Shown: positions 8,547-18,090 of the stretch, one piece after another | Numbering within the stretch: the first letter of the stretch is position 1 | Layout: the number at the start of each line of letters is the position of its first letter | Assembly: GCA_002420305.1 (NCBI GenBank) | Contig: DIHT01000066.1 | Coordinates: 43,791 to 75,570 of the forward strand | Source of the DNA: Akkermansiaceae bacterium UBA5689 | GTDB lineage: Bacteria; Verrucomicrobiota; Verrucomicrobiia; Verrucomicrobiales; Akkermansiaceae | DNA: 31,780 bases | Direction: 5' to 3' | Translations under genes and position numbers: made by a program | Notes under the pieces: generated by a model | The model's input: the letters and a program-made list of their open reading frames with translations, nothing else | The model's database searches: none | Told to the model about the DNA's origin: nothing

Positions 8547-11384
8547 ATGAAGATTCGAACTTGCCTTTTCCCCTTACTCCTAGGCTTAGCCATCGCCCCC
8601 GGTGCGAGAGCCCAGAACGACAATACTCTGATAGACGTGAATGCTACCGCTCTCGGTCTTCTCGATGGGGCGGTCGTAGATACCTTGACCAATTCTGGAG
8701 CGGCGGGCGATTTTACAACTCTCATCGGACAGGTTGAATTGACCAGCCATCCTGCCAATGCGAATGCCGGAGCCCTCGTGCAAGGGCTTGCCTTTAATGG
8801 TGACAAAATGGTGTCTACGAACCCCCAATCCTCCACGACGATGGAGGGCAATCGTCCGTATACAGCCATGGCGTGGGTCTATAACCCAGGCTTTGGAGCG
8901 GAGGAGGCGATCGTGTCATGGGGGCATCGGGGAGGTCCGGATGGATCGAACTCGGGGATGCATCAGGGCAACAATGCTACCTTTGGGGCAGTTGGGCACT
9001 GGGGTTCTCCAGATACTGGGTGGGGCCCCTCCGGGGTCGGTACTGACATCAACGCTACGGCCAATCGATGGGCGCATTTGGCCTACACTTGGGACGGAAC
9101 AACTGAAAGTGTCTACATTGATGGTGAATTAAGTAATTCGGAGATCCACATTCCCTTGAATCCTCATCTGAGTTTTCAGGATGGAACGCCTACTCCTTTC
9201 GCGATTGGCTCTGAGAGTGATGCCGGAAATGTCAATAGCACCCCGATTGCCTATTCGGGAACGATTGCCAAGGTCTTGGTGGAAGACGTTGCCCGGTCGG
9301 AGGCAGAGATACGTACGGCTTTTAATGCGGAGAGTTCTCTCTTTTTTGATGGGGTGCTAGATGTGAGCGACTTGGATGGTGATGGAATATTCGATTCGAT
9401 AGAAGATCTCTATGACTGTCTCGATAAGAATGTTGCGGATGCTGATGCGGATCCTGACGGAGACAGCCTCTCTAACAGAGCAGAATTGGGATTTGGGACC
9501 AATCCATGCAATCCGGATAGTGACGGTGATGGCTTAAGTGATGGGGAGGAGTTAAACCGCCTGGTGGGTGGGCAGTCTGCTCCAACCGATCCTTTAAGTG
9601 AAGATACTGACGGAGATGGTTTGCTTGATAGTGCTGAAACTGGAACCGGGGTAGTCGATGGAACAGATAATACCGGGACAGATCCTTTGGTTTCTGATAC
9701 CGATGCGGACGGTCTTGGAGATTTGCAGGAGGTGCAGCTGGGCACGGATCCCTTTAATGTCGATACTGACGGAGATGGAGCTGAAGACGGTGCGGAAGTA
9801 GCGCTCCAGACAGACCCTCTTGATGCGAGTAGTAAGCCGGCATTTCCCAGCGACCAGATCGTCAAGGTGGATATGACCTGTCTTGATCTCGCAGATGGTA
9901 GTATTGTGGATACGGTGGTTAACCTTGGCCAAGCTGGGCCATTCACCACCCTGATTGGTCAGGTTGAGGTAGCTAGTCATCCGGCGAACGACAATCCGGA
10001 CGTTCAGGTTCAGGGATTGGCCTTCAATGGAGACAAGATGACTGCCGCGGTGGATGCTCCTACGCTCGGTCTGGTTGGAAATCAGACCTATACCGTTCGG
10101 GCATGGGTCTTTAATCCTGCATTTGGTAATGAAGAGGCGGTGGTTTCGTGGGGCCACCGGGGCGGCCCGTTAGGCTCAAATGCCGGTATGCACCATGGAA
10201 GTCACCCTACCTTTGGCGCAATTGGTCACTGGGGCGGTGGACCGGTGGATAATCCGAATGAGCCTGATGTGGGGTGGGGACCGAATGGAGATGGAAGTGA
10301 TATTTTGGCGACACAGGGTCGTTGGGCTCAGCTATCGTGGGTCTACGATGGTCTGGAAGATCGGGTTTTTATTGATGGGGAATTCAATAATAGCGAGGAG
10401 CATCCAAATCTTCTTAACGTGCATGCATCGTATAATGACGGAAATCCGACCTTGGTATGTCTCGGGTCCGAGAGTGATGCAGGGAGCGTAAATAATACGC
10501 CCATCGCCTATTCGGGGACGATCGCCCGGGTCGAGATTTATGACTCGGTCTGGACGGACGAGGAGGTCCAAGCGGCTTTTGAGCAAGAGCGTCCTCTTTT
10601 CTTTGATGGAATATGTACGAGTCCCGGGGATCCGTATCAGTTTGTGGTATCGAGCCCTGATGGGGGAGGAACCATTGATTTCGAGTGGAACAGTTCGGCT
10701 TCCGAGGTGTATACGGTGGTCGCTAGTGACAACCCGGCGGGCAATCCCGACCCTGCATCTTGGGCGCCGGTCGCAGGCCTCGAAAGCCTATCTGGGACGC
10801 CGCCACTCAACACTCACAGTATTGCGAGGCCGGCAGGAGATCTCCGCCTGTTTAAGCTTATTGCCGGTCCGGCGCCGGCTCTTTTCTCGGATGATTTTGA
10901 GGCTGGGGCGGGAGAGTGGACCAGTGTGGTAAATGATGAGGTAGGCAATACTCAATGGGAGCTTGGATCTCCCTCGGGGACAAGCGGCCCTCTGACTGGG
11001 GCGGATGAATCTGGGAACGCGTGGTCTACCAATCTGGGCGACTACGGTCAGGACTCAGACGTATCTCTTTTCTCTCCTCCGATTGACTTTGGTGGCCTAC
11101 AGGGAGCGGAGTTAACCTTTGACGCTTACCGCGATGCGGATGGGTTTGGAGATAGCGCCATGGTCGTTTTCAGGCGAGTTGGTGACGATGTTCAGCTCGG
11201 AATGGAGATCGCGATTGATATGGGCCTCTTTGATACCGCATATGAGAGTCTTTCCATCTCTGTGCCCGAAGCAGTGATTGGTGAAACCGCTCGCGTGGAA
11301 TTCAACTTTATCAGTGACGGCACGGCTGATGCTTTCAGTGGCCTTACCATTGACAACGTGGTTATTGAGGCATCCGCTCCCTAG
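8547..11384 (+). CDS. Secreted protein with two LamG domains, thrombospondin type 3 repeats and a C-terminal beta-sandwich
   Basis: 945 residues with a clean signal peptide (MKIRTCLFPLLLGLAIAPGARA). Two concanavalin/LamG-like domains (about 25-270 and 425-690) share long near-identical stretches (AFNGDKM, EEAIVSWGHRGGP/EEAVVSWGHRGGP, AIGSESDAGN/CLGSESDAGS, TPIAYSGTIA) and must be an internal duplication. Between them lie Asp-rich calcium-binding TSP type 3 repeats (DSDGDGLSDGEEL, DTDGDGLLDSAE, DTDADGLGDLQEV, DTDGDGAEDGAEV). The last 160 residues (from FSDDFEAGAGEW to the end) look like a MAM/choice-of-anchor jelly-roll domain. The protein is probably extracellular and involved in adhesion or polysaccharide binding; no catalytic motif was seen. 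It is transcribed alone and closed by a strong terminator. Confidence 0.9.
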   Translation: MKIRTCLFPLLLGLAIAPGARAQNDNTLIDVNATALGLLDGAVVDTLTNSGAAGDFTTLIGQVELTSHPANANAGALVQGLAFNGDKMVSTNPQSSTTMEGNRPYTAMAWVYNPGFGAEEAIVSWGHRGGPDGSNSGMHQGNNATFGAVGHWGSPDTGWGPSGVGTDINATANRWAHLAYTWDGTTESVYIDGELSNSEIHIPLNPHLSFQDGTPTPFAIGSESDAGNVNSTPIAYSGTIAKVLVEDVARSEAEIRTAFNAESSLFFDGVLDVSDLDGDGIFDSIEDLYDCLDKNVADADADPDGDSLSNRAELGFGTNPCNPDSDGDGLSDGEELNRLVGGQSAPTDPLSEDTDGDGLLDSAETGTGVVDGTDNTGTDPLVSDTDADGLGDLQEVQLGTDPFNVDTDGDGAEDGAEVALQTDPLDASSKPAFPSDQIVKVDMTCLDLADGSIVDTVVNLGQAGPFTTLIGQVEVASHPANDNPDVQVQGLAFNGDKMTAAVDAPTLGLVGNQTYTVRAWVFNPAFGNEEAVVSWGHRGGPLGSNAGMHHGSHPTFGAIGHWGGGPVDNPNEPDVGWGPNGDGSDILATQGRWAQLSWVYDGLEDRVFIDGEFNNSEEHPNLLNVHASYNDGNPTLVCLGSESDAGSVNNTPIAYSGTIARVEIYDSVWTDEEVQAAFEQERPLFFDGICTSPGDPYQFVVSSPDGGGTIDFEWNSSASEVYTVVASDNPAGNPDPASWAPVAGLESLSGTPPLNTHSIARPAGDLRLFKLIAGPAPALFSDDFEAGAGEWTSVVNDEVGNTQWELGSPSGTSGPLTGADESGNAWSTNLGDYGQDSDVSLFSPPIDFGGLQGAELTFDAYRDADGFGDSAMVVFRRVGDDVQLGMEIAIDMGLFDTAYESLSISVPEAVIGETARVEFNFISDGTADAFSGLTIDNVVIEASAP

Positions 11385-11405
11385 GTAAAAGGAGTGTTTT
11401 CATGG

Positions 11406-11437
11406 GCGGTGAATCCTTTGGGGTTCACCGCTTTTTT
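11406..11437 (+). terminator. Rho-independent terminator
   Basis: GCGGTGAA pairs perfectly with TTCACCGC, extended by TCC/GGG pairs around a TTTG loop, and is followed directly by TTTTTTCTTT. It sits 20 bp after the LamG gene stop and separates it from the ABC transporter operon. Confidence 0.9.
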
Positions 11438-11514
11438 CTTTGGGTTGGGAATGGTGGATGGATTGATCTTGCCAAGGGGCGTGGACAACGGACTACTACG
11501 TCTATTGAGTTTTT

Positions 11515-12579
11515 ATGGACGCCATTCGCGCAGATTCAGTTGTAAAGGATTTCGGAGAAGTCCGGGCGCTGAATGGGGTGAGCCTGGCGGTGGAAGCGGG
11601 AGAGTTGTTTTTTCTGCTGGGAGGGAGCGGATGTGGAAAGACAACCCTGTTACGCTGTATTGCCGGACTTGAGGATCCTACTTCTGGTAAGATTTTTTTC
11701 GATGGGGAGGATGTTACCGCTTTACCTACTCATAAGCGGGAGGCGGCGATGGTCTTTCAGAGTTACGCGCTCTGGCCTCACATGACAGTAGGCCAGAATA
11801 TCGGATTCGGTCTGGAAGAGCGCAAAGTGCCCAAGAATGAAATTGCGCAGCGCGTAAAGGAGGTCCTCGAGATGGTGCGAATGCCGGGGTTTGAGGGTCG
11901 TGGAATTGACCAGATGTCGGGTGGTCAGCAACAGCGGGTCTCGTTGGCCCGGGCTCTTGTGGTAAAACCCAAGTGCCTTCTTCTTGATGAGCCTCTTTCG
12001 AATCTAGACGCGCAATTGAGACTGGAGATGCGCTCTGAAATCCGGCGGATTGTGAAAGAGAATGGTTTGACAGGGGTCTACGTAACGCACGATCAGTCAG
12101 AGGCCCTCTCCATGGCGGACCGCCTCGCCGTAATGGACGGGGGAAGAATTGAGCAGATTGGCACTCCAGAGCAGATATACAGGAATCCGAAGACCTCGTA
12201 CGTGGCTTCTTTTATTGGTGAGACCAACCTGCTCAGAGGAAAGGTAGGTAAGGTGGAAGGCCGGGGAGCGGTGGCAGTAGGGACCAAGGCAGGAGAATTG
12301 GTTGGGAGAATCACGGATGATCAATGGATGCCTTCCTCGGAGGACCAGGTTCAGGTATCCATCAGGCCGGAGGCTATTCGGATTTCACAGGAGGGAGCGC
12401 AGCTGGAGGGACGAGTAATAGAGAAGATGTATCTAGGAGAGAGTATTCAATATCGGGTTGGAATCGGGGAGGGGATAGAGATGCAGGTTTCCGAAATGAA
12501 CCCACGATCTGTCCTGGAAGAGGGAGTTAAGGTCGGACTGAAAATGCAGGTTGAGGATGTGGTGGTGCTTCGCGATTAG
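11515..12579 (+). CDS. ABC importer ATP-binding protein (FbpC/PotA/CysA type)
   Basis: 354 residues, normal for importer ATPases with a C-terminal TOBE domain. Walker A GGSGCGKT is at 36-43, the Q-loop Gln at 82 (VFQSYALWP), the signature MSGGQQQR at 134-141, Walker B LLLDE at 155-159, the D-loop SNLDA and the H-loop His at 192 (VTHDQSEA). The C-terminal 110 residues contain the TOBE-like SIRPEAIRI segment. All catalytic residues are intact. It is the first gene of a three-gene operon (ATPase, binding protein, permease) and should drive import at the inner membrane. The closest general match is the iron(III)/spermidine/thiamine class; sequence alone does not fix the substrate. Confidence 0.93.
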   Translation: MDAIRADSVVKDFGEVRALNGVSLAVEAGELFFLLGGSGCGKTTLLRCIAGLEDPTSGKIFFDGEDVTALPTHKREAAMVFQSYALWPHMTVGQNIGFGLEERKVPKNEIAQRVKEVLEMVRMPGFEGRGIDQMSGGQQQRVSLARALVVKPKCLLLDEPLSNLDAQLRLEMRSEIRRIVKENGLTGVYVTHDQSEALSMADRLAVMDGGRIEQIGTPEQIYRNPKTSYVASFIGETNLLRGKVGKVEGRGAVAVGTKAGELVGRITDDQWMPSSEDQVQVSIRPEAIRISQEGAQLEGRVIEKMYLGESIQYRVGIGEGIEMQVSEMNPRSVLEEGVKVGLKMQVEDVVVLRD

Positions 12580-12606
12580 AATTCCAAATTCAGGCGCTAA
12601 GACGTG

Positions 12607-14085
12607 ATGAGTAACTGGAAGAAGAATCTCTTAATACTGGGCTTGCTTACTGGTGCGGTGGCAGCGCCACTGGCGCTACGCGATGCAGGTGCCGATGGTG
12701 CGGATCAGGCAGATCTCCGGCTGGATGTTATCACGCCGCATACAGAGACGTTGCGGCGAGAATTCGGTGAGGCTTTTTCAGCCTACTGGGAAGAGAGGTC
12801 TGGCGATAGCGTCTACGTAAACTTCCTCGTTCCCGGGGGCACATCCGAATGCGTAAGAGTGATCGGTAACGGGTTTGAGGCCGCGGCAGAGAGGGGAAAG
12901 GTGGGGTGTGGGATTGATGTCTTTTTCGGAGGCGGCGCCTATGATTTTGCGATTCAGGCCAAGCAGAACCGCTTTGAAAAACTTCGAATTTTTGAAACTC
13001 GAAGTGAGTTGTTTAAAGAGGGTGGTATTCCAGCAACCTTGAGTGGGGAAACATTTTACGACCCTGACCATACATGGGTTGGGTCCGTGCTCTCGAGCTT
13101 TGGGATCTGCTACAATACGGATCTTCTGCTCGAGCGGGGGCTTCCGGAGCCCGTCAGCTGGGATGATCTTGGCGACCCGGGCTATATTCATGGGGTTGCC
13201 CTTGCTGACACAACCAAGAGCTCCTCGGTAACAAAATCTTTCGAGATGCTGGTTCAGCAGAAAATTCAGGAGGAGCTTTCTGTTTCGTCCTCTGAGGAAG
13301 ACTGGGGGCGGGTGGTTGCCCGAGGCTGGAAAGCGAGTATGAACCTGATCCAGAGGATTGGGGCTAATGCCCGGTATTTCACTGACAGCTCTGCCAAGAT
13401 CCCCCGGGATGTGGCTCAGGGTAATGCGGTTGCCGGGATGTGCATCGACTTCTACGGCCGGACAACAAGCGAGACGCTGAAGCAACCAGATGGGTCTTCC
13501 CGGCTGCGATACATCATGCCTGCCGGGGGAAGCTCGATCAGTGTGGATCCGGTTGCTGTTCTCAAGGGCGCTCCTCATCCTGAGCTCGCTCAGGCCTTTG
13601 TGGAGTTTGTCCTCTCGCGAGAGGGGCAGATGCTCTGGGCGGCCTCGCCGGGAACTGTTCCCGGTCCGAAATATCGTGCCCTTCGTCGTCTCCCGATTCG
13701 CCCGGATCTTTACCGAGGGGAGACTCTCGAAGCGATGATCGATGGCGAGGCGATGCCATTCGAGGCCGCAAAAATGTTTTCCTACGATCGTAAGTTAACC
13801 GGGCATTTGTTCTCTCCACTCAGAGCAATCATCCGGGCTATGTGTATTGACCCTCATGATGAAATGAAGGCCGCGTGGGCAGCCTTGATCAAAGCTGGCT
13901 TTCCTCCACAGGCCACAGCCCGCTTTCATGATGTGAGCGCGGTTGCCTATGAAGTGGCGGGCGGGTCGATCAAAACGTCGTTAAAAACGAGTAAGATCGA
14001 AGCGGTAAGACTCATGAATCAGCTTGGTGGCTTTTTCCGGGAAAATTACAAGGAGGCGCGGCGTCTTGCGGAAGAGGGGCTATGA
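12607..14085 (+). CDS. ABC transporter extracellular solute-binding protein (Fe3+/thiamine class)
   Basis: About 492 residues. The frame opens at GTG 12604, but the adjacent ATG at 12607 is the more likely start (MSNWKKNLLILGLLTGAVAAPLAL, a signal or anchor peptide). The mature part begins with LRLDVITPHTETLRREFGEAFSAYW, the usual first strand and helix of type 2 periplasmic binding proteins. It continues with GIDVFFGGGAYDF, GICYNTDLL, WDDLGDPGY, AGMCIDFYGR and EFVLSREGQMLWA, typical of iron and sulfate/thiamine-family binders. It is longer than the usual 330-380 residues because of a C-terminal helical extension. It lies between its ATPase and permease, and its TGA stop overlaps the permease ATG. 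Confidence 0.88.
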   Translation: MSNWKKNLLILGLLTGAVAAPLALRDAGADGADQADLRLDVITPHTETLRREFGEAFSAYWEERSGDSVYVNFLVPGGTSECVRVIGNGFEAAAERGKVGCGIDVFFGGGAYDFAIQAKQNRFEKLRIFETRSELFKEGGIPATLSGETFYDPDHTWVGSVLSSFGICYNTDLLLERGLPEPVSWDDLGDPGYIHGVALADTTKSSSVTKSFEMLVQQKIQEELSVSSSEEDWGRVVARGWKASMNLIQRIGANARYFTDSSAKIPRDVAQGNAVAGMCIDFYGRTTSETLKQPDGSSRLRYIMPAGGSSISVDPVAVLKGAPHPELAQAFVEFVLSREGQMLWAASPGTVPGPKYRALRRLPIRPDLYRGETLEAMIDGEAMPFEAAKMFSYDRKLTGHLFSPLRAIIRAMCIDPHDEMKAAWAALIKAGFPPQATARFHDVSAVAYEVAGGSIKTSLKTSKIEAVRLMNQLGGFFRENYKEARRLAEEGL

Positions 14086-15776
14086 GCAGTCGAAAGGCTA
14101 TTATTCTGACAGCGGTAGTTACCCTGTTCTTTGCCGTATTTTTTCTTTTCCCGGTGATCATGGTGATCGGCGAAGCGTTCGTTGATCGTAATGGCGGGTT
14201 GACTCTGGATTACATTTCGGAGGTTTTTGTGAACCCAGTCTATCTTGAAGGGCTTTGGAATGCGCTCTTGCTTGGAGTGACGAGCACGCTGGCCGCGCTC
14301 TTGATCGCCTTTCCTCTTGCTCTGCTGACGCATCGTTATCGGTTTCCCTTGAAAGGCCCGCTGTCCGCCTTGATTCTTGTGCCGCTCGTCCTCCCTCCTT
14401 TTGTAGGAGCGGTTGGAGTGAAGCAGATGCTGGGAGTGAAGGGAGCTCTTAATGCTTTTCTCGAAAAGTTGGGATTGATGGATCCTGCTGCCCCGATGGA
14501 CTGGTTGGGAGAGGGGCGCTTCTGGGGAATTGTGGTCATGAATGCCCTCCACCTTTACCCGATTCTCTACATGAACATTGCGGCATCACTTGCGCATCTT
14601 GATCCGGCAATGGAGGAAGCGGCTCAGAATCTGGGGTGCTCGCCGTGGAGGCGGCTCAGGCGTATTACCATGCCTCTTACTATGCCTGGTATTTTTGCTG
14701 GAGGAGCTATTGTTTTTATCTGGTCCTTCACTGAGTTGGGAGTGCCACTGGTGTTTGATTACTCAAGGGTCGCACCGGTTCAAATCTTCGATGGGCTGAA
14801 GGATCTCGAGAGTAATCCGTTTCCCTATGCCTTGGTCGCGGTCATGCTGATCATTTCTTCCATAGTATTTTTACTCTCCAAGGCTCTTCTCGGGCGCTCA
14901 AGGCTTGGGACAGCTCCCCGGCCTAAGGGGCGAAGTGTGGAGAGAGTGCTGAGGGGTTGGAAGGGTTGGGCTATTACAATTGGTTTTATCGGGGTCTTCC
15001 TTCTGGCGTCCCTTCCTCACATGGGCGTAATTTTTCTTTCGTCCGCGACAGACTGGTATGGGTCGGTATTTCCGGAGCAGCTTACCGGTGCTCATTATGA
15101 AGAGGCTCTTGGGCATCCCCTCGTAGTGCCCTCTATTCAGAACAGCCTGCTGTATGCGTCCGGAGCGATGGTTGTTGATCTAGTGCTTGGGCTTGCCATC
15201 GCGTGGGTTATCGTGAGAAGCACGATTCGAGGAAGGGCTCTCCTAGATGCGCTCGTGATGCTTCCTCTAGCTGTTCCCGGGCTCGTTCTGGCGTTTGGGT
15301 ATCTCGCCCTCGCACAGGAGGGCCGTGCCTTCTCGTTTCTTGTGGGGGTGAACGGGAATCCAGCCGCCTTACTGATCATTGCCTATGCGGTGCGTCGTCT
15401 GCCTTATGTCGTGAGGGCTGCTGTTGCAGGATTGCAGCAAAGTAATGTGACCTTGGAGGAGGCTGCTTTGAGTCTTGGAGCGCCGCCGCTTCGAATGATG
15501 AGGCGCATCGCTCTGCCGCTGCTTTCTGCAAATCTGCTAGCCGGTGGCATTCTTGCTTTTGCGTTTGCGATGCTTGAGGTGAGTGACAGTCTGATTCTTG
15601 CGCAACAGGCTGAACATTTCCCGATCACTAAAGCGATATACGCTCTGCTTAACACTCTGGGCAACGGATATGAGTTAGCCTCGGCGCTCGGAGTATGGGC
15701 CATGGTCTTTCTGGGAATCTCGATTGTAGGAGCGGTATCTCTCGCCGGGAAGAGGGGAGGGCTTTTTCGAATGTAA
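14082..15776 (+). CDS. ABC importer permease, two fused BPD_transp_1 domains (FbpB/ThiP type)
   Basis: 564 residues with about 12 membrane helices arranged as two homologous halves. Each half carries the EAA loop that contacts the ATPase: MEEAAQNLGCSPWRRLRRITMPL in the first and LEEAALSLGAPPLRMMRRIALPL in the second. This two-domain form is characteristic of iron(III) (FbpB), thiamine (ThiP) and related importers. Start ATG 14082 overlaps the stop of the binding-protein gene (ATGA), so the two are translationally coupled. With the two upstream genes it makes a complete importer. Confidence 0.93.
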   Translation: MSSRKAIILTAVVTLFFAVFFLFPVIMVIGEAFVDRNGGLTLDYISEVFVNPVYLEGLWNALLLGVTSTLAALLIAFPLALLTHRYRFPLKGPLSALILVPLVLPPFVGAVGVKQMLGVKGALNAFLEKLGLMDPAAPMDWLGEGRFWGIVVMNALHLYPILYMNIAASLAHLDPAMEEAAQNLGCSPWRRLRRITMPLTMPGIFAGGAIVFIWSFTELGVPLVFDYSRVAPVQIFDGLKDLESNPFPYALVAVMLIISSIVFLLSKALLGRSRLGTAPRPKGRSVERVLRGWKGWAITIGFIGVFLLASLPHMGVIFLSSATDWYGSVFPEQLTGAHYEEALGHPLVVPSIQNSLLYASGAMVVDLVLGLAIAWVIVRSTIRGRALLDALVMLPLAVPGLVLAFGYLALAQEGRAFSFLVGVNGNPAALLIIAYAVRRLPYVVRAAVAGLQQSNVTLEEAALSLGAPPLRMMRRIALPLLSANLLAGGILAFAFAMLEVSDSLILAQQAEHFPITKAIYALLNTLGNGYELASALGVWAMVFLGISIVGAVSLAGKRGGLFRM

Positions 15777-15805
15777 GAACCTGGGAACTCTGTACAACAG
15801 CGTCG

Positions 15806-16612
15806 TTATAGCTTGCAGGCGCGAGATTTTTTCAGCCAAGGGTCTAGAAAGTTGGCGAGGATGATGAGGAGTGCGCCGAGGTAAAAGGACGTCTTCAGTT
15901 CTGTGTATTCTTGAAAGATAACAGCGCCAAGAAGGATTCCCCAGACTGGTTCAAAATTCATTGTCAGGTTAGCGGTGTATGCCGTGAGCCTGCGAAGAAG
16001 GTGTATGTTCCAAGTGTGGGCGATGGTAGTGCAAAGGATGGAAAGAGTAAGAAGAGGAATCCAATCGCTGCGGGAGGGTGCCTGAAGGTGATAGGGAGAT
16101 AGGAAGGGAAGAATGATCGCGGACATCAGGCAGGCGCCTCCCATTCCGTAGAGCAGCATGCTTTTTGGGGGAGTGCCCTTGGCAGCCAGATCGCGATTGA
16201 GAACCGGGAAGATTGCGTGGAGGAGCGCCCCTGCAAGTCCCACCAGAAGTCCGAACTTATGATTCGGGTCAATCCCACCCGTTATAAGAAGAATGCCAGA
16301 TATTACGATTCCACCACAGAGAAGCTCTCCGAGACGGAAAGCTCTGCGTTCGATCAAGGGCTCAGAGATGGATGTGAACAACGAGATCGTGGCAAAAGCG
16401 GCAAGTGCAACCGAGACGCTCGAGAGACTGACCGAGAGGAAGAAGCAGACCCAGTGCGCGCCTTGTAGAAGTCCAACATTGAACACTGCTAATGCTCGTC
16501 GCGGGGACAGACGAAGCATCGAGGGGCAGGTCACGGAGAGCCATGCGAGCATGGCGAGACCTGCAATTGTAACTCGCCAGAATACCAGAGAGGGGGCCTC
16601 GAGAGAAATCAC
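15806..16612 (-). CDS. EamA/DMT-family transporter, start uncertain
   Basis: 268 residues from GTG 16612, about nine predicted membrane helices, and the two EamA repeats of drug/metabolite transporters (for example FWRVTIAGLAMLAWL, NFEPVWGILLGAVIFQEYTELKTSFYLGALLIILANFL). The first helix of the fold is missing from this start. The frame remains open upstream to a TAA at 16726-16724, and the extra codons encode LQYHFLVFILALTAVLGN, a good match to that missing helix. There is no ATG, GTG or TTG in the extension, only ATT, ATC and CTG. Either a rare start codon is used or the original start has been lost. It converges with the ABC permease gene. Substrate unknown. Confidence 0.8.
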   Translation of the reverse strand: MISLEAPSLVFWRVTIAGLAMLAWLSVTCPSMLRLSPRRALAVFNVGLLQGAHWVCFFLSVSLSSVSVALAAFATISLFTSISEPLIERRAFRLGELLCGGIVISGILLITGGIDPNHKFGLLVGLAGALLHAIFPVLNRDLAAKGTPPKSMLLYGMGGACLMSAIILPFLSPYHLQAPSRSDWIPLLTLSILCTTIAHTWNIHLLRRLTAYTANLTMNFEPVWGILLGAVIFQEYTELKTSFYLGALLIILANFLDPWLKKSRACKL

Positions 16613-16948
16613 ATTTCCCAGGACGGCGGTGAGAGCGAGGATAAAGACCAGAAAATGATACTGGAGGAGAGAGGGAATGGAGATGAGGGCGTGCGGGTTG
16701 GAGTAGAGGAGTGGCGATGAGTCTTACAAGCGCGATCATAGAAAAACTGAGAAGAAGGATTTCTGAGGTTACTCGCAGGGGGAGGCTGAGGTTTTTTAGC
16801 CCTCTGGTAAATGATGGAAACAGTTTCATCGCGGCGGAATGCCCCGGAATTTCATTAGTGCGGAAGGGAGAGGGAGAGGGGCGGTGGCTGCGGGTAGGTT
16901 CTAGTCGCTTGCCGATGCCTGATTCGCTGAGTAGAAACCCGTGACGCA
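16613..16948. other. 336-bp gap between transporter and enolase-family gene
   Basis: The part 16613-16723 very likely belongs to the transporter gene (its first membrane helix in frame on the minus strand). The rest should hold the divergent promoters of the transporter and the enolase-family gene. I see no RNA gene, strong hairpin or clear promoter. ORFs on either strand here are unlike any family I know and look like chance. Confidence 0.5.
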
Positions 16949-18052
16949 ATGAAGATTTCCAAGATCACCGCCTGGCAAGTTGACCTCCCCCTGCACGAGG
17001 GAAATTATAAGTGGTCCGGAGGAAAGTCGGTCGGGGTATTCGATAGTACGGTGGTCAGGATTGAGACGGACGCCGGCATCCATGGTGCGGGAGAGGTATG
17101 CCCTCTGGGGCCGGTCTACCTTCCGTCCTACGCTGGTGGCGTTCGAGCGGGGATCCTAGAGCTTGGCCCGAATCTTCTTGGAGAGAATCCGCTACATCTA
17201 GATCGGTTAAATAACACAATGGATTCGGCGATGAAGGGTCATCCCTACGTGAAATCCGCTATCGATATGGCTTGTTGGGATATCCTTGGGAAAGCTTCGG
17301 GTCTCCCCGTGAGTGCGCTGCTGGGTGGCGCATGCGATGACGATTTTGTGCTCTATCGCGCGATCTCGCAGGAGAGCCCCGAGGCGATGGCGGATAATGT
17401 GGCGTCCTATAAAAGTGAGGGTTATCGAAGATTTCAATTGAAGGTAGGAGGAGATCCCGATCTCGATATTGAGAGGATTCATCAGGTGGCAGCACGCCTA
17501 GGCCCGGGGGATAAGCTGGTCGCCGATGCCAACACTGGTTGGCTGAAACACGAAGCCATGAGGGTTGTCCGTGCGGTTAGTGATGTTGATGTATATATTG
17601 AACAGCCATGTTTGCGGTATGAGGACTGTCTATCCGTTCGGCGGAATGTGAGTCACCCGTTCATTCTCGATGAGGTTATTGATGGGATCCCCGAGATTCT
17701 CCGAGCTTCACACGATCTTGCAATGGATGTAGTCAATATCAAGATCAGCAAGTTCGGAGGGTTGACCAAGGCTCGACAGGCCCGGGACCTCTGTATGTCA
17801 CTTGGTGTGGCAATGACCCTCGAGGACACATGGGGAGGAGATATTGTCACTGCTGCGATATCCCACCTCGCCCATAGTACTCCCAAGGAGTTTCTCTTCT
17901 CGGCAACGGACTTCAACAGTTATGTTACCAAGCCCATTGCTCACGGGGCTCCACAACGCAAGGAGGGGCGGATGAGGTCGTCCACGGAGCCGGGGCTTGG
18001 GGTCGACCCCATCATGGAGGTACTGGGAGATCCTGTTCTCGAAATTGGGTAG
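16949..18052 (+). CDS. Mandelate racemase/muconate lactonizing enzyme family; possibly cis-3-hydroxy-L-proline dehydratase
   Basis: 367 residues, full length for the enolase superfamily. It has an N-terminal capping domain (1-130) and a TIM barrel. Metal ligands fit Asp193 (VADANTGW), Glu218 (YIEQPC) and Asp241 (ILDEVI). Lys165 (RRFQLKVGGDPD) corresponds to the second Lys of the KxK motif, whose first position is Gln here. Lys265 (NIKISKFGG) is the opposite-face base. This resembles the MLE subgroup, and the overall look (DLPLHEGNYKWSGG, GYRRFQLKVGGDPD) recalls cis-3-hydroxy-L-proline dehydratases; that specific function is inference. It is cytoplasmic, preceded by its own upstream region, and converges on lysA. 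Confidence 0.85.
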   Translation: MKISKITAWQVDLPLHEGNYKWSGGKSVGVFDSTVVRIETDAGIHGAGEVCPLGPVYLPSYAGGVRAGILELGPNLLGENPLHLDRLNNTMDSAMKGHPYVKSAIDMACWDILGKASGLPVSALLGGACDDDFVLYRAISQESPEAMADNVASYKSEGYRRFQLKVGGDPDLDIERIHQVAARLGPGDKLVADANTGWLKHEAMRVVRAVSDVDVYIEQPCLRYEDCLSVRRNVSHPFILDEVIDGIPEILRASHDLAMDVVNIKISKFGGLTKARQARDLCMSLGVAMTLEDTWGGDIVTAAISHLAHSTPKEFLFSATDFNSYVTKPIAHGAPQRKEGRMRSSTEPGLGVDPIMEVLGDPVLEIG

Positions 18053-18090
18053 ATCTCTTATAATTGGTAGCGTTCCTCGATGGTTCAAGG

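Noticed and set aside
9594..10157. Minus-strand ORF of 187 codons inside the LamG gene
   Set aside because: Antisense shadow of a long, clearly coding gene; the translation shows no family features.
12778..13578. Minus-strand ORF of 266 codons inside the binding-protein gene
   Set aside because: Antisense shadow of a recognised ABC gene; composition and translation are not protein-like.
16362..16949. Minus-strand ORF of 195 codons overlapping the EamA gene
   Set aside because: Other frame of the transporter gene plus its upstream region; the EamA frame carries the recognisable protein.
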